A stretch of 32,370 nucleotides of DNA from the NCBI GenBank assembly GCA_018692315.1, contig JABHKC010000240.1, positions 1 through 32,370 of the forward strand, given 5' to 3'. Positions 16,951 through 24,002 of the stretch are shown piece after piece. The stretch's first letter is position 1, and every line of letters starts with the position of its first letter. The translations under genes were made by a program, and so were the position numbers. The stretch is from Bacteroidota bacterium (GTDB lineage: Bacteria > Bacteroidota > Bacteroidia > Bacteroidales > JABHKC01). The notes beneath the pieces are model-generated. The model searched no databases. It worked only from the letters and a program-made list of their open reading frames with translations, and was not told the origin of the DNA.

Positions 16951-17385
16951 TTATCGTTTTATAAATTTTTTAGTATAAATCTCATTCAATCCAACACCTG
17001 TTTCCGCATCTTTTACCAGTCGGACATAATTGTAAATTCGGATGGCATCATCTTGCGGACTATGGCCATCTTCATACTCAGTAGGATCACCAATTTTAGG
17101 AACACTGTGGCCAGCAAAATCCTTAGCTTCAGCATAACATTGCAATTCCTGCCACAGAATGCCTTCACCGTTGTCATCCTGGATCCACATTAATCCGATA
17201 ATCAAATCAGTTATAGTTTCACCTCCATTATCCTTGTATGCCATTTCTTCGCCTTTTAGATAATCTGCATCCTGTCCGTAAAAAGCATCCCTTGAAGTTT
17301 CAGTATTATTTTCAGTTGTTTCATTATCATCTTTATTGCAAGCTGAAAAGTTTAATCCTAAGAATTTGCTTTTAAATGTTTTCAT
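16951..17385 (-). pseudogene. Internally deleted DUF1566 lipoprotein
   Basis: The frame is open for 144 codons, but it is a collapsed version of the neighbouring DUF1566 lipoprotein. It keeps the start of unit 1 (A-F-Y-G-Q-D-A-D-Y, T-I-T-D-L-I-I-G-L-M-W), then jumps at A-G-H-S to the very end (V-P-K-I-G-D-P...I-R-I-Y-N-Y-V-R-L-V-K-D-A-E), losing about 250 residues. The signal is also damaged: K-F-L-G-L-N-F-S-A-C has a lipobox-like Cys but no long hydrophobic core. A small protein could be made, but export looks doubtful. It lies 12 nt after the CotH gene and 4 nt before the intact paralogue. Confidence 0.75.
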
Positions 17386-17394
17386 ATCAATTAT
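17339..17394. repeat. Direct repeat flanking the CotH gene, copy 1
   Basis: This ~56 bp stretch, which covers the start of the deleted DUF1566 copy, recurs with few changes at 18861-18914 on the other side of the CotH gene. Both encode M-K-T-F-K-S-K-F-L-G-L-[NS]-F-S-A-C. Confidence 0.75.
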
Positions 17395-17397
17395 TTA

Positions 17398-18813
17398 TTA
17401 CTTCAAATAATTATTTACGGCTGTTGCTCTCTCTGTGACATGCGAGCTAAGTTCGTTTACGGCTATTTGAAAATCTGAACTAGAATTTAAAAATGTATAT
17501 CCCTCAGTTTCGGTGGTTGCATAAGGCTCAATCAATGCTGAATATGTTGAATATTGAGATTGAATAGTACTTCCATTGAAAGCCCCATCAACAATTTCCT
17601 GTAAATAGCTATCGTATTGAGCTTTATAAACAGCATCCTCACACAAGTACCCGATTAATGGCCATTCTGATGTATTTAATCCTGAAAAATCCAATGGTAA
17701 CGAACCTCCTTGTTTTCCATATTGCAGTGCTTCATTATTATCCCAGGGAATCCAAGTCAGTTTATTGGTATTTGGATCATTATACAAGAAATAATTATGA
17801 GTCATTCTTCCATAGGTATCCCAATTTTGAATAACCGTATTCGCTGCCAAATATTTCAAAAACACATCGGTGTCAAAAACAGTTTCTAAATTTGTTCTCC
17901 AAGTGGCTGCATATGTTGTTCTTGTGTCGTCGTGCAGAGCAGTATATAAGGTTTGAATATCTGACCAATCCATGTCATCTTCATTTGTTTTTTTAACAAA
18001 AACATCTTCTGTAAATGACCCTGAAGCAAAACTTGCTCCATCACCATCTGGTTTATATAAATTTCCATCATCGTCTGAAAATTGTGTATCTAAAACAGTA
18101 TCGTCAACTTCTTCAACCACAGTATATACTCCAAAATAAACAGGACCTTCCCCAAAATCTACATAAAGTGCATAAAATGCTGTATGTGGTCCTACTAAAC
18201 CTGCATTCCTAAACACATCGCCTGCTACTTTTTCTCTTAACATCGATTTATCATCATAATTATTTTTAAGACTTAATTTTTTAAAACCATAAAAACGTTG
18301 GTTGTCTATCTGTGGATAATCATCTTCAAACTCATCAAAATCAAGCTTAAAAGCCAATTTTAAAATTCCTTTTTTCCAACTTGATTGTAAGCTTGAGTTA
18401 CCCTTAAAACGAACACCCACTCTGTACCATTCTATTCCATTATAAAACACTTCGGCAGGAACAAAAATGGGATCTTCATCTGTATCAATCAATCCTCCTG
18501 GTCCTCCACCAGCACCAAAAGTTCCAAAAGTTTCCGTCATATTATCTAACATACTTTGCCAACGGTCTTCTCTTATGACAATATCAATTCGTTTTACAGC
18601 ATTGTCCTCAAATACTTCATCAAAATTTGGGTCTGCATCATTGCTGTGTGTTTCTGTTGTCCAATCTGTAGCCTCAAAATCTGTATCATCAATAACTACA
18701 GTATTCTCTACTACAATATCATCATCTTTACTGCAAGCTGCAATTGATATTGTTAAAATGATCATTATCATTGCATATAAAACTATAGTTAATTTTCGTC
18801 TTTTAGATTTCAT
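17398..18813 (-). CDS. CotH-family protein kinase-like lipoprotein
   Basis: The lipoprotein signal ends at Cys27 (S-I-A-A-C-S-K-D-D-D). The CotH fold is shown by V-R-F-K-G-N-S-S, L-S-L-K-N-N-Y-D-D-K-S-M-L-R-E, V-Y-T-V-V-E-E-V-D-D, N-W-D-T-Y-G-R-M-T-H-N-Y-F-L-Y and I-P-W-D-N-N-E-A-L, the last two being the catalytic/metal-binding segments. CotH of Bacillus phosphorylates spore-coat proteins; the bacterial surface homologues are thought to modify exported proteins, but their targets are unknown. It heads the probable operon CotH, damaged DUF1566, DUF1566, SGNH (gaps 12, 4 and 60 nt). A promoter lies at 18936-18966. Family members often neighbour Cthe_2159-type proteins, VTC polyphosphate polymerase and DUF4956; only the first occurs here. 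Confidence 0.9.
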   Translation of the reverse strand: MKSKRRKLTIVLYAMIMIILTISIAACSKDDDIVVENTVVIDDTDFEATDWTTETHSNDADPNFDEVFEDNAVKRIDIVIREDRWQSMLDNMTETFGTFGAGGGPGGLIDTDEDPIFVPAEVFYNGIEWYRVGVRFKGNSSLQSSWKKGILKLAFKLDFDEFEDDYPQIDNQRFYGFKKLSLKNNYDDKSMLREKVAGDVFRNAGLVGPHTAFYALYVDFGEGPVYFGVYTVVEEVDDTVLDTQFSDDDGNLYKPDGDGASFASGSFTEDVFVKKTNEDDMDWSDIQTLYTALHDDTRTTYAATWRTNLETVFDTDVFLKYLAANTVIQNWDTYGRMTHNYFLYNDPNTNKLTWIPWDNNEALQYGKQGGSLPLDFSGLNTSEWPLIGYLCEDAVYKAQYDSYLQEIVDGAFNGSTIQSQYSTYSALIEPYATTETEGYTFLNSSSDFQIAVNELSSHVTERATAVNNYLK

Positions 18814-18823
18814 GGTTTAATCT

Positions 18824-18907
18824 TTAATAGTATGTTAAAATTATATTTTCAATTTTACTACAAGCAGAAAAGCTTAGTCCTAAAAATTTACTTTTAAATG
18901 TTTTCAT
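18824..18907 (-). pseudogene. Leader-only fragment of a DUF1566-type lipoprotein
   Basis: Twenty-seven codons encode M-K-T-F-K-S-K-F-L-G-L-S-F-S-A-C-S-K, the same damaged signal as in the deleted DUF1566 copy, and then run out of homology and stop 10 nt before the CotH start. It sits between promoter and CotH gene, so it is probably transcribed, perhaps as an upstream ORF. Confidence 0.6.
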
Positions 18908-18914
18908 ATCAATC
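18861..18914. repeat. Direct repeat flanking the CotH gene, copy 2
   Basis: Partner of 17339-17394. Together the two copies bracket CotH in direct orientation, as expected if CotH was gained by duplication or insertion between two copies of the lipoprotein leader. Confidence 0.75.
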
Positions 18915-18935
18915 ATTTTTTTAACTTAACTGATA

Positions 18936-18966
18936 CGAAAGTATATAAAGGTTAATGCTCGGCAAA
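18936..18966 (-). promoter_or_regulatory. Promoter of the CotH-DUF1566-SGNH operon
   Basis: On the minus strand TTTG (18963-18966), exactly 19 nt, then TACTTTCG (18936-18943), one base off the -7 consensus TAnnTTTG. Transcription would start near 18928, just before the leader fragment. The rest of 18967-19096 holds nothing I recognise. Confidence 0.65.
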
Positions 18967-19096
18967 ATATAATCGACAGTTCAAAGGATTTTATCTACAT
19001 AAAAAAAGATTATCTATATAAAAGCAAGAATATAATAATCTACTGTGAAGCTAAAAATCTTCAAATATGTAAATGGTGGGTAATCAAGAAACAGCT

Positions 19097-19771
19097 TTAT
19101 TTAACTTTCATTTTACAAAAAATACTTGAGTTATCTATTTCAAAAATTTCTGATTGAACATTATTCTTTGATGCAAGTTCTAGAAACTCTTGTCTGGAAT
19201 ATGTTGTTGCCGTAAATCCATCTTTACAAACAATAGTTCCATTTTTTGTCAATTCATAATCTATTTCACCTATTAATTTATTTTCCGATTGAATTTCAAA
19301 CCATTTAAGTCTGTGATTCCAGAATTTCTCTGAGTAGGAGGAATAGAGAATAGTACCACCTTTTTTTGTAACACGAACAGATTCTTTCAATAGTTCTAAT
19401 GGATCAACCTTAAATGCTGAAATACCGTTTTGAACACATATAGTAGTAGTAAAGTAACTATCAGGAAAGTCTAGTTTCTTAGCATCCATAACATAAAATT
19501 CAAGTTTATTATTGGACAGAGCGGTTTTTTTAGCCAATTGTACATTGTCTTTTGAAATATCAATACCAACTACTTTTTTTGCTTTTTCTAATAATCTAAA
19601 AGCAATACGACCATATCCACATCCTAAATCTAAAACAAGGTCATTATGTTTAATACTGTTTAATACAAAGTTTATTTCAGCTTGCAAAAATTGTTTTACT
19701 CTGGGTGGCGCTATCTCATAGCATTTTTCCAGATTGCTTGAGTTTAATATTTCTGAATAATAATTAATCAT
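19097..19771 (-). CDS. Class I SAM-dependent methyltransferase
   Basis: Motif I is V-L-D-L-G-C-G-Y-G-R (46-55), followed by the acidic end of strand 2 (V-V-G-I-D-I-S, Asp71), then Y-V-M-D-A-K-K-L and a G-G-T-I-L-Y-S strand, the usual order of a type 11/25 Rossmann methyltransferase. The length, 224 residues, is typical of small-molecule methyltransferases, but the acceptor cannot be predicted. It stands alone: the neighbouring genes have no related role. The repeat-borne promoter at 20096-20126 points at it over a ~320 nt leader, and a tiny frame (19781-19873) precedes it by 9 nt. Confidence 0.85.
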   Translation of the reverse strand: MINYYSEILNSSNLEKCYEIAPPRVKQFLQAEINFVLNSIKHNDLVLDLGCGYGRIAFRLLEKAKKVVGIDISKDNVQLAKKTALSNNKLEFYVMDAKKLDFPDSYFTTTICVQNGISAFKVDPLELLKESVRVTKKGGTILYSSYSEKFWNHRLKWFEIQSENKLIGEIDYELTKNGTIVCKDGFTATTYSRQEFLELASKNNVQSEIFEIDNSSIFCKMKVK

Positions 19772-19780
19772 ATAACTTTT

Positions 19781-19873
19781 TTAGATACTCTCATTGCCTT
19801 GCCCATAATTTGCAGCAAGTATGGCAGGTAGCCGTTCCTTATTCTGATTTATATTGATTTCTGCTATTTTCAT
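19781..19873 (-). CDS. Small ORF just upstream of the methyltransferase
   Basis: Thirty codons starting M-K-I-A-E-I-N-I-N-Q-N-K-E-R-L-P-A-I-L. It reads like the beginning of a larger protein that has been cut short, and ends 9 nt before the methyltransferase start. Just upstream, on the minus strand, is ATAGCGTTCATTAAGGCAAA, similar to the edge GTTGGCGTTCATTATGGAAG at 13.5 kb. It is either a cassette-edge relic or an upstream ORF. I do not recognise the family. Confidence 0.3.
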   Translation of the reverse strand: MKIAEININQNKERLPAILAANYGQGNESI

Positions 19874-19947
19874 ATATACAACTCTTTGCCTTAATGAACG
19901 CTATGCTACTATGTGCTATGACTTGCTGAACTAAATCCAAGGAAGCT

Positions 19948-20087
19948 AATTCAGTAATAATCATGCAAGTTCATCTTTATTAATTTAATAAATTATGTAA
20001 AGATGGAGAAAAAAATGAATTTGAGCTAAAATAATTGTCGGAAAAATTAGACAAAAATTATCTAATTTTCGGAAAACAAACCGGAAA
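19948..20087. repeat. Dispersed spacer repeat, copy 1
   Basis: About 140 bp here match 30507-30648 with scattered changes. Both contain CATCTTTATTAATTTA and then GTAAAGATG, an 8-bp inverted repeat, and end in GGAAAAC[AT]AACCGGAAA. The copy at 30.5 kb has an open plus-strand frame; this one has several stops. A shorter piece (GGAAAACAAACCGGAAA) recurs near 22.83 kb. Confidence 0.6.
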
Positions 20088-20095
20088 CACTTTTG

Positions 20096-20126
20096 CAAAA
20101 ATATAAGAATTCTGTAAGCTCGCAAA
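20096..20126 (-). promoter_or_regulatory. Repeat-borne promoter, copy A
   Basis: On the minus strand TTTG (20123-20126), exactly 19 nt, TATTTTTG (20096-20103): a perfect Bacteroidota promoter. It points to the methyltransferase. The same promoter with nearly the same spacer (GCTTACAGAATTCTTA) occurs at 21.6, 26.4 and 27.95 kb. Confidence 0.75.
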
Positions 20127-20196
20127 GTATTTTTGTCTTTTTCCTTAAATCCCGATATGCCATTTGAGCATTAGTTCAAATTTTCTTTTGCTTAAT

Positions 20197-20302
20197 GAAC
20201 CACTAAGTACGAGACCCGTACGCTTAGTGGTACTTCGGCAGGCTCAGCAGAGCTGTGAGAGGTGCACTGGTGACTATTTTGCCATCAGCCGCCTACTCGA
20301 TT
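20197..20302 (+). repeat. Group II intron domain V-VI-like hairpins, copy A
   Basis: GAACCACTAA / TTAGTGGT form the lower stem and GTACG / CGTAC the upper stem around AGACC, with a 2-nt bulge (GC) on the 3' strand, as in domain V of bacterial group II introns. GTGAGAGG then leads to a second hairpin (CTGGTGAC...GCCATCAG) and the end GCCTACTCGATT, like domain VI with its branch-site A and intron 3' end. A 23-bp insert (20232-20254, ACTTCGGCAGGCTCAGCA...) separates the two. No reverse transcriptase gene or 5' intron domains are near. The last two bases form part of the stop codon of the RelA/SpoT-type gene. Confidence 0.65.
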
Positions 20303-21347
20303 AGGCACTTTTTTTTATTTTATCAAAACGGCGTTGAACAATTGCCATTTTTTTCATAAACAAGTGAGTATCGAGAAAATAATTAGGATACGCATCTCTC
20401 AATTCTTGTATGTTTTCAGTAGAGACTAAAGCAACTTGAAAATTATCATTGTTGCTATATTCCTTTTCTAAATCAGTGTACCTAACATTTGCTTCGTCTA
20501 ATCTTTCTGGTTCGAAAACTTCAATATTTACATATTTTTTCTTGATGTCAAGTAGGACTAAGTTGTATTTTCCATTTAATTCTTCTTTTTCACAAATAGC
20601 GTTAGAAACCTGAGAGAATGCATTTAGCTTAATTTCGATTTGATTATATCTAAATTCATAAACAGCTTGATTATACGTTTCGAACTCTGACAAATGAGCA
20701 TATTTAGTTAATTGATTTGTTTTTTCAACAAATGAAAATGCAGAACTGGTTAGAGCAAAATATTTAAGCCATTTTTGTTTCCCTTCGTTAAATTTAAGTT
20801 GGGTGTTCAGATATGTACCCATTGTTTCTACGGCTGTTGCCCAAGCGTGTTGAACAACGGTTCTTACTTGAACTTCTACTAATAAACCATCCAGTTCTGG
20901 ATTATCTTCATCTCTATAAACAAAAACTAGATGTATACCCCTATAACCACTTTCTTTAGGCTGCACTATATAATCGTCTTCATTTTTTAACTTTTGTGCA
21001 AAATCATTTGATTTTAAAGCTTTTACTAATCTTTTAACTTTAGGTATTGAATACACTACAACTCTTAATCCGGCAATATCTTGCATAGATGAAAGTTGAA
21101 TATGATTTAGCCGTCTAAGTTTTTTAACAATTGAGGGTGTTCTTTTTAACCTCTTTGCAATTATTGCTTTTGAGTCAATTTCTAATGATTTTTTTATCAA
21201 GCATTCTTGAAATTTTTCTATCATTTTTCCATGTATTGAACGCCAATACGTCAATACATCTGATGCTTCTTGAATTTTCTCAGGAGTTTGAGTTTCTTTT
21301 GACTTAAAAGTCTTTCCTGCATTTTTAATTTTGTTTTTAGAATACAT
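20301..21347 (-). CDS. RelA/SpoT-type (p)ppGpp synthetase-domain protein
   Basis: The synthetase core is clear: S-S-M-Q-D-I-A-G-L-R (metal-binding Asp90), D-D-Y-I-V-Q-P-K-E-S-G-Y-R-G-I-H (125-139, the G-loop region) and E-V-Q-V-R-T-V-V-Q-H-A-W-A (158-170). There is no HD hydrolase, TGS or ACT domain, so it cannot be a long Rel enzyme. An N-terminal segment (1-35) and a ~170-residue helical C-terminus are extra to a minimal small alarmone synthetase. It could make (p)ppGpp, or belong to the toxic synthetases that make ppApp or pyrophosphorylate tRNA. No partner antitoxin gene is adjacent, though such pairs can be fused. The stop codon overlaps the end of the domain V-VI-like repeat; the repeat promoter at 21596-21626 drives it. 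Confidence 0.85.
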   Translation of the reverse strand: MYSKNKIKNAGKTFKSKETQTPEKIQEASDVLTYWRSIHGKMIEKFQECLIKKSLEIDSKAIIAKRLKRTPSIVKKLRRLNHIQLSSMQDIAGLRVVVYSIPKVKRLVKALKSNDFAQKLKNEDDYIVQPKESGYRGIHLVFVYRDEDNPELDGLLVEVQVRTVVQHAWATAVETMGTYLNTQLKFNEGKQKWLKYFALTSSAFSFVEKTNQLTKYAHLSEFETYNQAVYEFRYNQIEIKLNAFSQVSNAICEKEELNGKYNLVLLDIKKKYVNIEVFEPERLDEANVRYTDLEKEYSNNDNFQVALVSTENIQELRDAYPNYFLDTHLFMKKMAIVQRRFDKIKKSA

Positions 21348-21404
21348 ATGTTTCTGTTCTAATTCAGTTCTTGTTGTCAGAGAGTCTTAAAATTGTACCT
21401 AACA

Positions 21405-21563
21405 TTAGTATAAACGGAATTTTCCGTTTATTTCTTTATTATTTTTTGTTTTAAATGCCATATCGTCGAAAGGATTAGCAATATCATTGAACTTTGTGCT
21501 TGATGCCTGAGTGTATATTTCAGTTGTCATATTTGTTTCATGTTCTAATATTGATTGACTTTG
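21405..21563 (-). pseudogene. Tyrosine recombinase C-terminal stub, copy B
   Basis: After an in-frame TAG, 52 codons read Q-S-Q-S-I-L-E-H-E-T-N-M-T-T-E-I-Y-T, then K-F-N-D-I-A-N-P-F-D-D-M. This matches the end of phage-type/Xer/IntI integrases (L-G-H-x-S-x-x-T-T-E-I-Y-T-H...S-P-x-D-x-L), including the catalytic Tyr. The rest of the recombinase, with its R-H-R residues, is missing. A palindrome (ATAAACGGAAAATTCCGTTT...) near the stop closes the element. The stub lies between the repeat promoter and the RelA/SpoT-type gene. Confidence 0.7.
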
Positions 21564-21595
21564 CTAAACATTAATTTAAATTAAAAATACCATTA

Positions 21596-21626
21596 CAAAA
21601 ATACAAGAATTCTGTAAGCTTGCAAA
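21596..21626 (-). promoter_or_regulatory. Repeat-borne promoter, copy B
   Basis: Minus strand TTTG (21623-21626), 19 nt, TATTTTTG (21596-21603). It points through the recombinase stub to the RelA/SpoT-type gene, about 250 nt away. Confidence 0.75.
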
Positions 21627-21702
21627 CTATTTTTGTCTTTTTTCCATTAATTCCGAAGAGATATGCCATCAGAGTATCAACTCAAATTTTATTTTGCTTG
21701 AT

Positions 21703-21796
21703 GAACCGCTAAGTACGAGAATCATTTCCCGATACAATGGGCGTGGTGGGAGAGGTGTACTGGTTACTATTTTCAGCATCATCTGCCTACTCGATT
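21703..21796 (+). repeat. Group II intron domain V-VI-like hairpins, copy B (decayed)
   Basis: It begins GAACCGCTAAGTACGAGA like copies A and C, but the middle has drifted so that the domain V stem no longer closes; the end TGCCTACTCGATT is intact. It lacks the 23-bp insert. It ends 11 nt from the stop codon of the DUF2279 gene. Confidence 0.55.
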
Positions 21797-21807
21797 GAGC
21801 ATAGTTT

Positions 21808-22716
21808 CTAAAAATATATTGGTCTGAAGCTCACACCATCAACCTTATTAAATTCTATAGAAGGAAATGGAACCTTAATATGGTTAATTGCTCTAAATAC
21901 AATTTTTAACCATTTTTTATTTGTATGAATTTTGGAAAAGTCAATGTCTAATGAAAAAATATATTGACGATATCTTTCTAATTTAGGAAAGGGCTCACCC
22001 AAATAATACTTAGGATTTTCAAACTCATATATCATCCCGTTTGCACTGTATCCAAAAGCTAAATTGATCCATGAAGGAATTTTTTTTAATCCTGTTAGTT
22101 TTTGCATATTGCCTGATAGCCAATATGTATGAGCATTATAATCTAAAAAAAAACGTTCTAAATGGGATTCTCCAAGATGCGTATGATAATTTGGATATAT
22201 ACTGGGTAAATAGGAGAATTTCATCAAAAATACCTGTTCGTTAAATGCAGCCTCCTGAGTTACAAACAGTAGCGAACCGAATGTGTTTGCTATCATATCT
22301 GACCAAGAAAACCCCCATCCTTCATACAGTCCATCAAAAATTTCAATCGGGCTTTGAAAAATTAAACCTATTGGACCTCCATAAATCAGGGCCTTATTTT
22401 TATCTACTCCAGCTCTTCGCAATGCGTGGTAAGCAAAATAGCTTTCTTTATATGCTCCAAATGCATGTCCAAATTTATCCATTTGTAAATATCCTTTTGA
22501 GTCGTCATAAAAATGAAAAGGAACACGCTTGTGGTCTTTATACCAGATATATTGCAAAAAGGAAAGACCAACAAGGTATGAGCCAACTTCAATTCCTATC
22601 GTGGTATTTAATTGCTTCCTGTCAATTGAATCTGGATATGAAGTTACATTTAGCCGTTGAGCAAAAGTGGTCATTGAAACAATTGCTAAAAATAGAACTA
22701 TGTAAATATGTCTCAT
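21808..22716 (-). CDS. DUF2279 (YfiM-like) membrane-associated protein
   Basis: A signal peptide (about 1-19, ending T-T-F-A-Q) is followed by the DUF2279 signature: F-H-F-Y-D-D-S-K-G-Y-L-Q-M-D-K-F-G-H-A-F-G-A-Y, then hydrophobic segments around G-G-P-I-G-L-I-F-Q-S-P-I-E-I-F-D-G and D-M-I-A-N-T-F-G-S-L-L-F. The family is widespread in Bacteroidota and predicted to be in the envelope; its function is unknown. The length (302) is normal for Bacteroidota members. It is a single-gene unit, flanked by the domain V-VI-like repeat 3' and a 236-bp spacer 5'. Confidence 0.82.
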   Translation of the reverse strand: MRHIYIVLFLAIVSMTTFAQRLNVTSYPDSIDRKQLNTTIGIEVGSYLVGLSFLQYIWYKDHKRVPFHFYDDSKGYLQMDKFGHAFGAYKESYFAYHALRRAGVDKNKALIYGGPIGLIFQSPIEIFDGLYEGWGFSWSDMIANTFGSLLFVTQEAAFNEQVFLMKFSYLPSIYPNYHTHLGESHLERFFLDYNAHTYWLSGNMQKLTGLKKIPSWINLAFGYSANGMIYEFENPKYYLGEPFPKLERYRQYIFSLDIDFSKIHTNKKWLKIVFRAINHIKVPFPSIEFNKVDGVSFRPIYF

Positions 22717-22952
22717 GATTTCAACTTTTATTGTTCTATAAAATATTGCTCATTTAGGAAAACCCAAATTAGCATCAAGCTATATTATTCATACTCAATT
22801 TATTATTAAACCCAACATCTTTGGAAAACAAACCGGAAATTTCGCCACTCTCCAAAATCCTCGCTGGCTTAGGTTTAATTTAATCCCGATGAAAAATTGG
22901 GACTTGGTATTTTACGGTGTTTTTATATTCTCGGGTGTTGGCATTTCGTTAT
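22717..22952. other. Spacer with a repeat fragment and a cut-off plus-strand frame
   Basis: Around 22825-22850 is GGAAAACAAACCGGAAA, a piece of the dispersed spacer repeat of 19.95 and 30.5 kb. A plus-strand frame from 22889 (M-K-N-W-D-L-V-F-Y-G-V-F-I-F-S-G-V) would encode one membrane helix but then runs antisense into the radical SAM gene, so it is probably the broken start of a small membrane protein. No promoter stands out for the DUF2279 gene. Confidence 0.4.
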
Positions 22953-24002
22953 TTATCTTATTTTTTCTTTATGGCAAACTAAAACATTTTTCTTTTCTCC
23001 ATGCCAATTATGAAATCCATTACCTTTACAATCCTTATAATCTGTACATGTTTCACATTGACCTGTTTTTGTCCATTCTCTGTTTCGAAATGGCTGAAAT
23101 TTGCTTTTCCAAGTTTCATAAAAATTGTCCGTGCAAATATTTCCCTGTATAAAAGACCTATCAATGTTGGGACAGGCAGAAATCGAACCGTCAATTAGAA
23201 TTGAACCAATATTAATCCCTGCTCTGCAAAAGAAGTAGGAATCTCTTACATGTGGTTCATATTTTCCTACATATCCTTCACAACTAAACTTTATATCTAT
23301 CTCTTTCGATTTTCGATGTTTAGTTATAAAATCCATTAATTCAACAAATTGCTTATCTGTCAAAGATAAATCAGAATTATGAGCGGCTCTTCCGATTGGA
23401 ATAATTGTAAATAATCTCCAAGCTTTTACATTTTTAGAAATCAATAATTCCCTGATTTGTTCTAGTTCATTGAAATTCTTTTGATTAACACAAGTTACAA
23501 TATCAAAGTTTATTCGATTAGAAGATGATGCTAATTCAATTGCATTTATTACTTTTTCAAAACTATGGCTGTTATTTCTCAACCAATTATGTGATTCTTT
23601 GAGTCCGTCTAAACTGATTGTCAAAGCACCAATTCCTGCATTTAGTAATGAAATATGCCTTTCCTTATTGTATAAATGACCGTTTGAAACAATAGACCAT
23701 TTAAATCCTCGTTTTCGTAATTCTTTTCCACAAAGCTCTAAATCGTTGCGTAAAAGAGGTTCTCCTCCTGTAAATACAACAGTGAAATTTTGAGGTATAT
23801 TTTTAATTGTATCAATAGCCTGAAAGAAATCATGTGCAGGCATATCTTTATGCAAACTATCTTTGGAACAATCGCTACCACAATGCAAACAATTCAGATT
23901 ACATCTTGTAGTACATTCCCAAAACAAGTAATTCAGTTCGTGAATTTTAGTTTCCGATTCTCTGAATTTTCTAAAACTATATTTTTTTAGTGATGAAAGC
24001 AT
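22953..24002 (-). CDS. Radical SAM/SPASM protein of the rSAM/lipoprotein system
   Basis: The CX3CX2C cluster motif is C-N-L-N-C-L-H-C (Cys34, Cys38, Cys41), with G-G-E-P-L-L downstream. The C-terminal SPASM region has about seven cysteines (F-F-C-R-A-G...S-A-C-P-N...G-N-I-C, then Q-C-E-T-C...D-C-K-G-N-G), enough for two auxiliary iron-sulfur clusters, as in enzymes that modify ribosomally made peptides or proteins. Its ATG directly follows the TAA of a small lipoprotein gene with no base between, so the two are likely translationally coupled. This is the arrangement of the predicted rSAM/lipoprotein pair (NCBI families TIGR04133/TIGR04134, from memory), in which the enzyme is proposed to act on the lipoprotein. 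The reaction is unknown. Confidence 0.85.
   Translation of the reverse strand: MLSSLKKYSFRKFRESETKIHELNYLFWECTTRCNLNCLHCGSDCSKDSLHKDMPAHDFFQAIDTIKNIPQNFTVVFTGGEPLLRNDLELCGKELRKRGFKWSIVSNGHLYNKERHISLLNAGIGALTISLDGLKESHNWLRNNSHSFEKVINAIELASSSNRINFDIVTCVNQKNFNELEQIRELLISKNVKAWRLFTIIPIGRAAHNSDLSLTDKQFVELMDFITKHRKSKEIDIKFSCEGYVGKYEPHVRDSYFFCRAGINIGSILIDGSISACPNIDRSFIQGNICTDNFYETWKSKFQPFRNREWTKTGQCETCTDYKDCKGNGFHNWHGEKKNVLVCHKEKIR

Noticed and set aside
22245-22718. A 157-codon plus-strand open frame
   Set aside because: It lies wholly antisense to the DUF2279 gene, whose signal peptide and family signature are clear.
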